Origin: Lineus longissimus
Taxonomy: Eukaryota > Nemertea > Pilidiophora > Heteronemertea > Lineidae
Length of the DNA: 64,000 bases
Direction of reading: 5' to 3'
Assembly: GCF_910592395.1 (NCBI RefSeq)
Contig: NC_088313.1
Span: 18,368,437 to 18,432,436, forward strand
Both the position numbers and the translations under genes were made by a program. Position 1 is the first letter of the stretch. Each line of letters opens with the position of its first letter. The notes beneath the pieces are model-generated. The model was not told where the DNA came from. It saw only the letters and a program-made list of their open reading frames with translations, and searched no databases. This document shows, in pieces, positions 60,688-64,000 of the stretch.

Positions 60688-63600
60688 ATGCAAGGTGCGT
60701 TTGACTTTAATCCGTTAGATGTTTTAGCAGCTGCTGCGGCTCTGCAGAGTGCAAATGAGAATGTTCCGCCGAGAGAACTTGTTTATGATGGTGAGAATGA
60801 TGAAAGCGTAGAAGAACCTGACGAAGACCCGGGCAGTCCTAGCGTTGTGAAAAAAGTCTGTGAGGATTTTCAGAACTCGGAATCCGGTGTAAATATTGCT
60901 GGCACGAGTGAAAGTAATAGTGGCACAGCAGAGGATGTATCTGTTAAGAAACGAGGCAGTAAGAAGTTGTATTCAGATATCTATCACTGGAATAACATGC
61001 ACGGGAAGGACGTGTTGCGTATTCTGAAGGAGAAAAATCATCTAGCAAATATCAGTCACTACTTAGATCATCCTTACGCTTCATGTACACCGCATCATGA
61101 TTTGATTCAGAAAATCAAGGATTTAACCAAGTCTGAGGAGCGAGGATCAGATAGTGAGGATAATGATAAAACTGATGCCAGCCCTGATCAAGTCCCTGTT
61201 TGTCTGCCGAATGATAATTGCTTGAGGATGCTATTGACGTCGGAGAAGCCAGCTGATTTGTCGGAGGTTGTGCGAGGCGATGCTACTGTAGAGCAATCTA
61301 TTGTTGACCTTGATGTCAATCCACCAGACTCTGTTGGTCCAGCAGTGATCACGGATGAACCTGTCATGCTGTTAGATATTGATGTAAATGAACATGACAA
61401 CAGTGATAAAAAGAATGAAGAAATAGACTGCATTGACAATGGCACAGGTGCAGAGTGCCCCACAGAGATCTGTGCACCAGCTGTGCAAGATGCTGCAGGC
61501 TTACAAACTGAAGTAGCAGATTTGACACCAGGCGATTCACAAGGTTTGCCCGATTCTAAGGAAACTGCACTGAATGAATCTTCTTCTGAACCTGTTCACC
61601 TTGACGAACCTGTTGTCAAGGAGACTGATGATGCAGGAGTCATGCTGGTTTCAATCGCTGATTCGGTTGATAATGATTGTAGTGAGGCTTCTGCAGAACA
61701 TGGGGTTGAATCACAGAATGAATCTTGTGAAGCTGATCCCGTGCTTGATGACTCTCAGCTTCCAGAGCCGACCACTGCCGGAACTGTGTTACAGAATGGA
61801 TACATTCACTTGATCGAACCTACCACATTCATACCTACATCGCAAAGCAATTCCGTGCAACAAACATTACTCCTTGTGGGACCCGATGGAATATATAATA
61901 GCGTTCTCATGGAAAACTCGCAAAGTGACACTTCTGGTATTAATGTGCTCCAAGAAAACACTAGTAACTCTGAATCGAAAACCTTAGGTCAGATGGCGAG
62001 TTTGGCCCCAAAAGTACCAGACGTGACTAAGCTACTTTTTGAAACACATCCTACTTCGGGCGCAGGGGACGCATCTCAAAAACTAAATACATCCTCGTTG
62101 AAATCAGTCTGTGATAAAAATAATAGTTGGTCCAAACTGGAGGTGTCCCACAGTGATGGTCTCATCAACAGTCCACTGAAAGGGCAAGAAAAATTTGTCA
62201 GTGTAACGGATACTATCAACGGAATTGTTAGAGGCTCCGATCAGGGAGAGGGTGACGGTGTACTGCATCTGACAATATCTGGGTCATCATTAGCACCTCA
62301 AAAGCAGCAGCCTGTTCAGACTTTGCTGCAAAAAGGTTCAAGTCGTTCTGTTCCAATGGGCAGGCAGTTATGTAGTTCCCTTGTCCCATCGCCATCCAAG
62401 GACAAACTAACTTTACCATCAGATTCCACCATGAAACATCTACGAATAGCAGGTGGAATGGTTGTACCCTGCAGCCCTAACTTTTGGGATAATTCATCAG
62501 ATGCGGACAGTTCTATGGACCCTTCAAATACCGACAGTCAGAATGCTATGACTCCAGGGCTTACAACGACATCCCCGTCCTCTGGACTCCTCCCATCATT
62601 TGTACCGTTGACCTCCCCATCACAAACGTCCCCTCTCCCAAGTTTAAATATTGGCTTTTCAAAACAGAATATTGACATTGGTCAGGTTTCACCAATCGGC
62701 TCAGAAAAATCACGATCAAATTTGAATTCACCGAATATGGCCAGCCCGTTAACATCACCTCGAGACCCGAGCTTTGGAGGGAAACGAAATGCATTTATGA
62801 CAAATAAAGATATTTGTATTGGACTCCACTGTAGCAGTCCATCGGAGAGTTGCCTCATGCACCATGGATTATGTATTGATCGGCCAAGTAGCGTAAGTTC
62901 TCAGGATAACAGTATCGATGGCTTAACAGACTGTGGTAGCCCAGCACCTATCGGTAGCATTGGTTATCAAATAAAGCACAGCATTGTGCCACGCGGTGAT
63001 ATGCGGAGAAATCGAACTCAGCTCATAGACTCGGAATCAAACTCTGAATGTGACTGTCCGTCTGGCAATTCAAGTCGAAACCAGAGTCCAGATTCTAAGA
63101 AGGGGCATGGGGTGCATCGTCAACGTATCAGTGCCGAACATGACTACCTGAGCATCTTTGGCAAGCCCAGACCTCCAGATGGATCAGGCAAACCCATAAA
63201 CGTGCCACCAGACAGAAATAACTGCCAACCACATACTCTACCTCTAAATAGTGAACTCGCTAACCAGTTACTGAAGCTTAAGCCCAGTCGACCCTCCAGT
63301 AAAAATCCAGTGGGGCGTCCTAAAGCACAGCACCCAAAGACCCCAAAGTTGGGAATGTTAATGAAACGGGGACTGTATATTCCAACTGGGCCGTTAGTGA
63401 GTGACGCTGACAAACGGGGCGAACATCCTTTGAAAGATCATGACTACTGCCTTCATGCGTTCTATCAGGCCATGACATTTAACACAGTAGATGAGGGACC
63501 ACGGCGCCCTGGACCCGTGCCCAAGGTGAAGGTCAAGAAGGAGAAAAAGAAGCCAAAAGTGGAGATATCCGTGTCTGATTCTAATGATGCTGAATCGCCA

Positions 63601-64000
63601 GAAAAACGCAAGAATAAGAAGAAATACAAAAAGTTGAAAACGGAAGTTAAGAAGAAGAAAAAGAAAGTAATAGTTGATAGTCCGACTTCGGCAGAAACAA
63701 GTGATGGGGAAGAGGTCGAGCTGGAGCTGGAGAAACCAGTGAACATTAAGAAAGAACCGCTTGATTTCTCTGATGAGGGTGAAAAAGAACCAGTGTTGGA
63801 GAAAGATGACCCGTTATATGTGCCACCTGTAGGAAAACTGGCAGACAAGGTTTTACGATCGAAAGATAAAAAAGTTGTGCCATTCAGCACGCGGCAGAAA
63901 GACGAGGACCGCGTCAAAGTCCCTGGGACTGCTCGGTTCCAGGATCAGTTCATCTATTTTGCCACAAAAAAGCCAAGACGGAGAGCGCGACCAGTAATAG
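60688..64000 (+). CDS. Acidic/lysine-rich, probably nuclear protein, N-terminal part (partial)
   Basis: An uninterrupted frame runs from ATG at 60688 to the window end (1104 codons). An in-frame TAG at 60670 supports this start. The N terminus (GAFDFNPLDVLAAAAALQ) is followed by a short conserved-looking block (KKLYSDIYHWNNMHGKDVLR, then ISHYLDHPYASC), a long acidic serine-rich region, an S/P-rich region, and a basic C-terminal part: a GRPK AT-hook-like core near residue 876, clusters such as KKEKKKPK and KKKKKK, and a SUMO-consensus IKKEPLDF near 1019. The segment PGTARFQDQFIYFATKKPRR near the window end looks structured. These traits suggest a chromatin or transcription protein. I cannot name it; its signature domains, if any, lie beyond 64000. 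Confidence 0.8.
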   Translation, partial: MQGAFDFNPLDVLAAAAALQSANENVPPRELVYDGENDESVEEPDEDPGSPSVVKKVCEDFQNSESGVNIAGTSESNSGTAEDVSVKKRGSKKLYSDIYHWNNMHGKDVLRILKEKNHLANISHYLDHPYASCTPHHDLIQKIKDLTKSEERGSDSEDNDKTDASPDQVPVCLPNDNCLRMLLTSEKPADLSEVVRGDATVEQSIVDLDVNPPDSVGPAVITDEPVMLLDIDVNEHDNSDKKNEEIDCIDNGTGAECPTEICAPAVQDAAGLQTEVADLTPGDSQGLPDSKETALNESSSEPVHLDEPVVKETDDAGVMLVSIADSVDNDCSEASAEHGVESQNESCEADPVLDDSQLPEPTTAGTVLQNGYIHLIEPTTFIPTSQSNSVQQTLLLVGPDGIYNSVLMENSQSDTSGINVLQENTSNSESKTLGQMASLAPKVPDVTKLLFETHPTSGAGDASQKLNTSSLKSVCDKNNSWSKLEVSHSDGLINSPLKGQEKFVSVTDTINGIVRGSDQGEGDGVLHLTISGSSLAPQKQQPVQTLLQKGSSRSVPMGRQLCSSLVPSPSKDKLTLPSDSTMKHLRIAGGMVVPCSPNFWDNSSDADSSMDPSNTDSQNAMTPGLTTTSPSSGLLPSFVPLTSPSQTSPLPSLNIGFSKQNIDIGQVSPIGSEKSRSNLNSPNMASPLTSPRDPSFGGKRNAFMTNKDICIGLHCSSPSESCLMHHGLCIDRPSSVSSQDNSIDGLTDCGSPAPIGSIGYQIKHSIVPRGDMRRNRTQLIDSESNSECDCPSGNSSRNQSPDSKKGHGVHRQRISAEHDYLSIFGKPRPPDGSGKPINVPPDRNNCQPHTLPLNSELANQLLKLKPSRPSSKNPVGRPKAQHPKTPKLGMLMKRGLYIPTGPLVSDADKRGEHPLKDHDYCLHAFYQAMTFNTVDEGPRRPGPVPKVKVKKEKKKPKVEISVSDSNDAESPEKRKNKKKYKKLKTEVKKKKKKVIVDSPTSAETSDGEEVELELEKPVNIKKEPLDFSDEGEKEPVLEKDDPLYVPPVGKLADKVLRSKDKKVVPFSTRQKDEDRVKVPGTARFQDQFIYFATKKPRRRARPVI

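Overview
The window is nuclear DNA of a bilaterian animal, most likely a marine invertebrate. Its genes are split by many short introns, most a few hundred bases, with GT-AG borders. It carries KIF11, SMYD5, OAT, DUSP11 and POMK homologues that resemble the vertebrate proteins closely, plus a tRNA-derived SINE and a foldback MITE. I cannot settle the phylum from sequence alone. There is no sign of prokaryotic, organellar or viral sequence. Exon borders were placed by eye. For each multi-exon gene I checked that splice sites and codon phase agree across every junction.

Layout: (1) 1-1152, the 3' end of POMK (+). (2) 2826-6275, SMYD5 (-), 11 coding exons, convergent with POMK. (3) 6504-13395, KIF11 (+), 18 coding exons, divergent from SMYD5 with only 228 bp between the two start codons. 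(4) 13396-17373, about 4 kb intergenic DNA and UTR with a degenerate ~42-bp minisatellite. (5) 17374-21438, an unnamed PH plus tandem-PDZ scaffold protein (-), 7 exons, one intron with a GC donor. (6) 22637-25812, OAT (+), 7 coding exons. (7) 27640-31564, DUSP11 (+), 9 coding exons with a glycine-rich tail and a SINE in intron 6. (8) 34200-46525, a 2187-residue DEP-domain protein I do not recognise (-), 24 coding exons, with the foldback MITE in one intron. (9) 46526-60687, about 14 kb without a recognisable gene. (10) 60688-64000, the first large coding exon of an acidic/lysine-rich, probably nuclear protein (+), running off the window.

The genes are mostly housekeeping functions: O-mannosyl glycan phosphorylation, lysine methylation, spindle assembly, ornithine metabolism and RNA 5'-phosphate removal. 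They do not form an obvious pathway. The only arrangement that suggests shared control is the SMYD5/KIF11 bidirectional promoter. I found no multi-gene novel system. The observations most worth a second look are the 391-bp foldback element, the SINE with a matching target-site duplication, the GC-AG intron, the repeated AKAKAK segments of the PH-PDZ protein, the glycine-rich tail of DUSP11, and the two large unassigned proteins.
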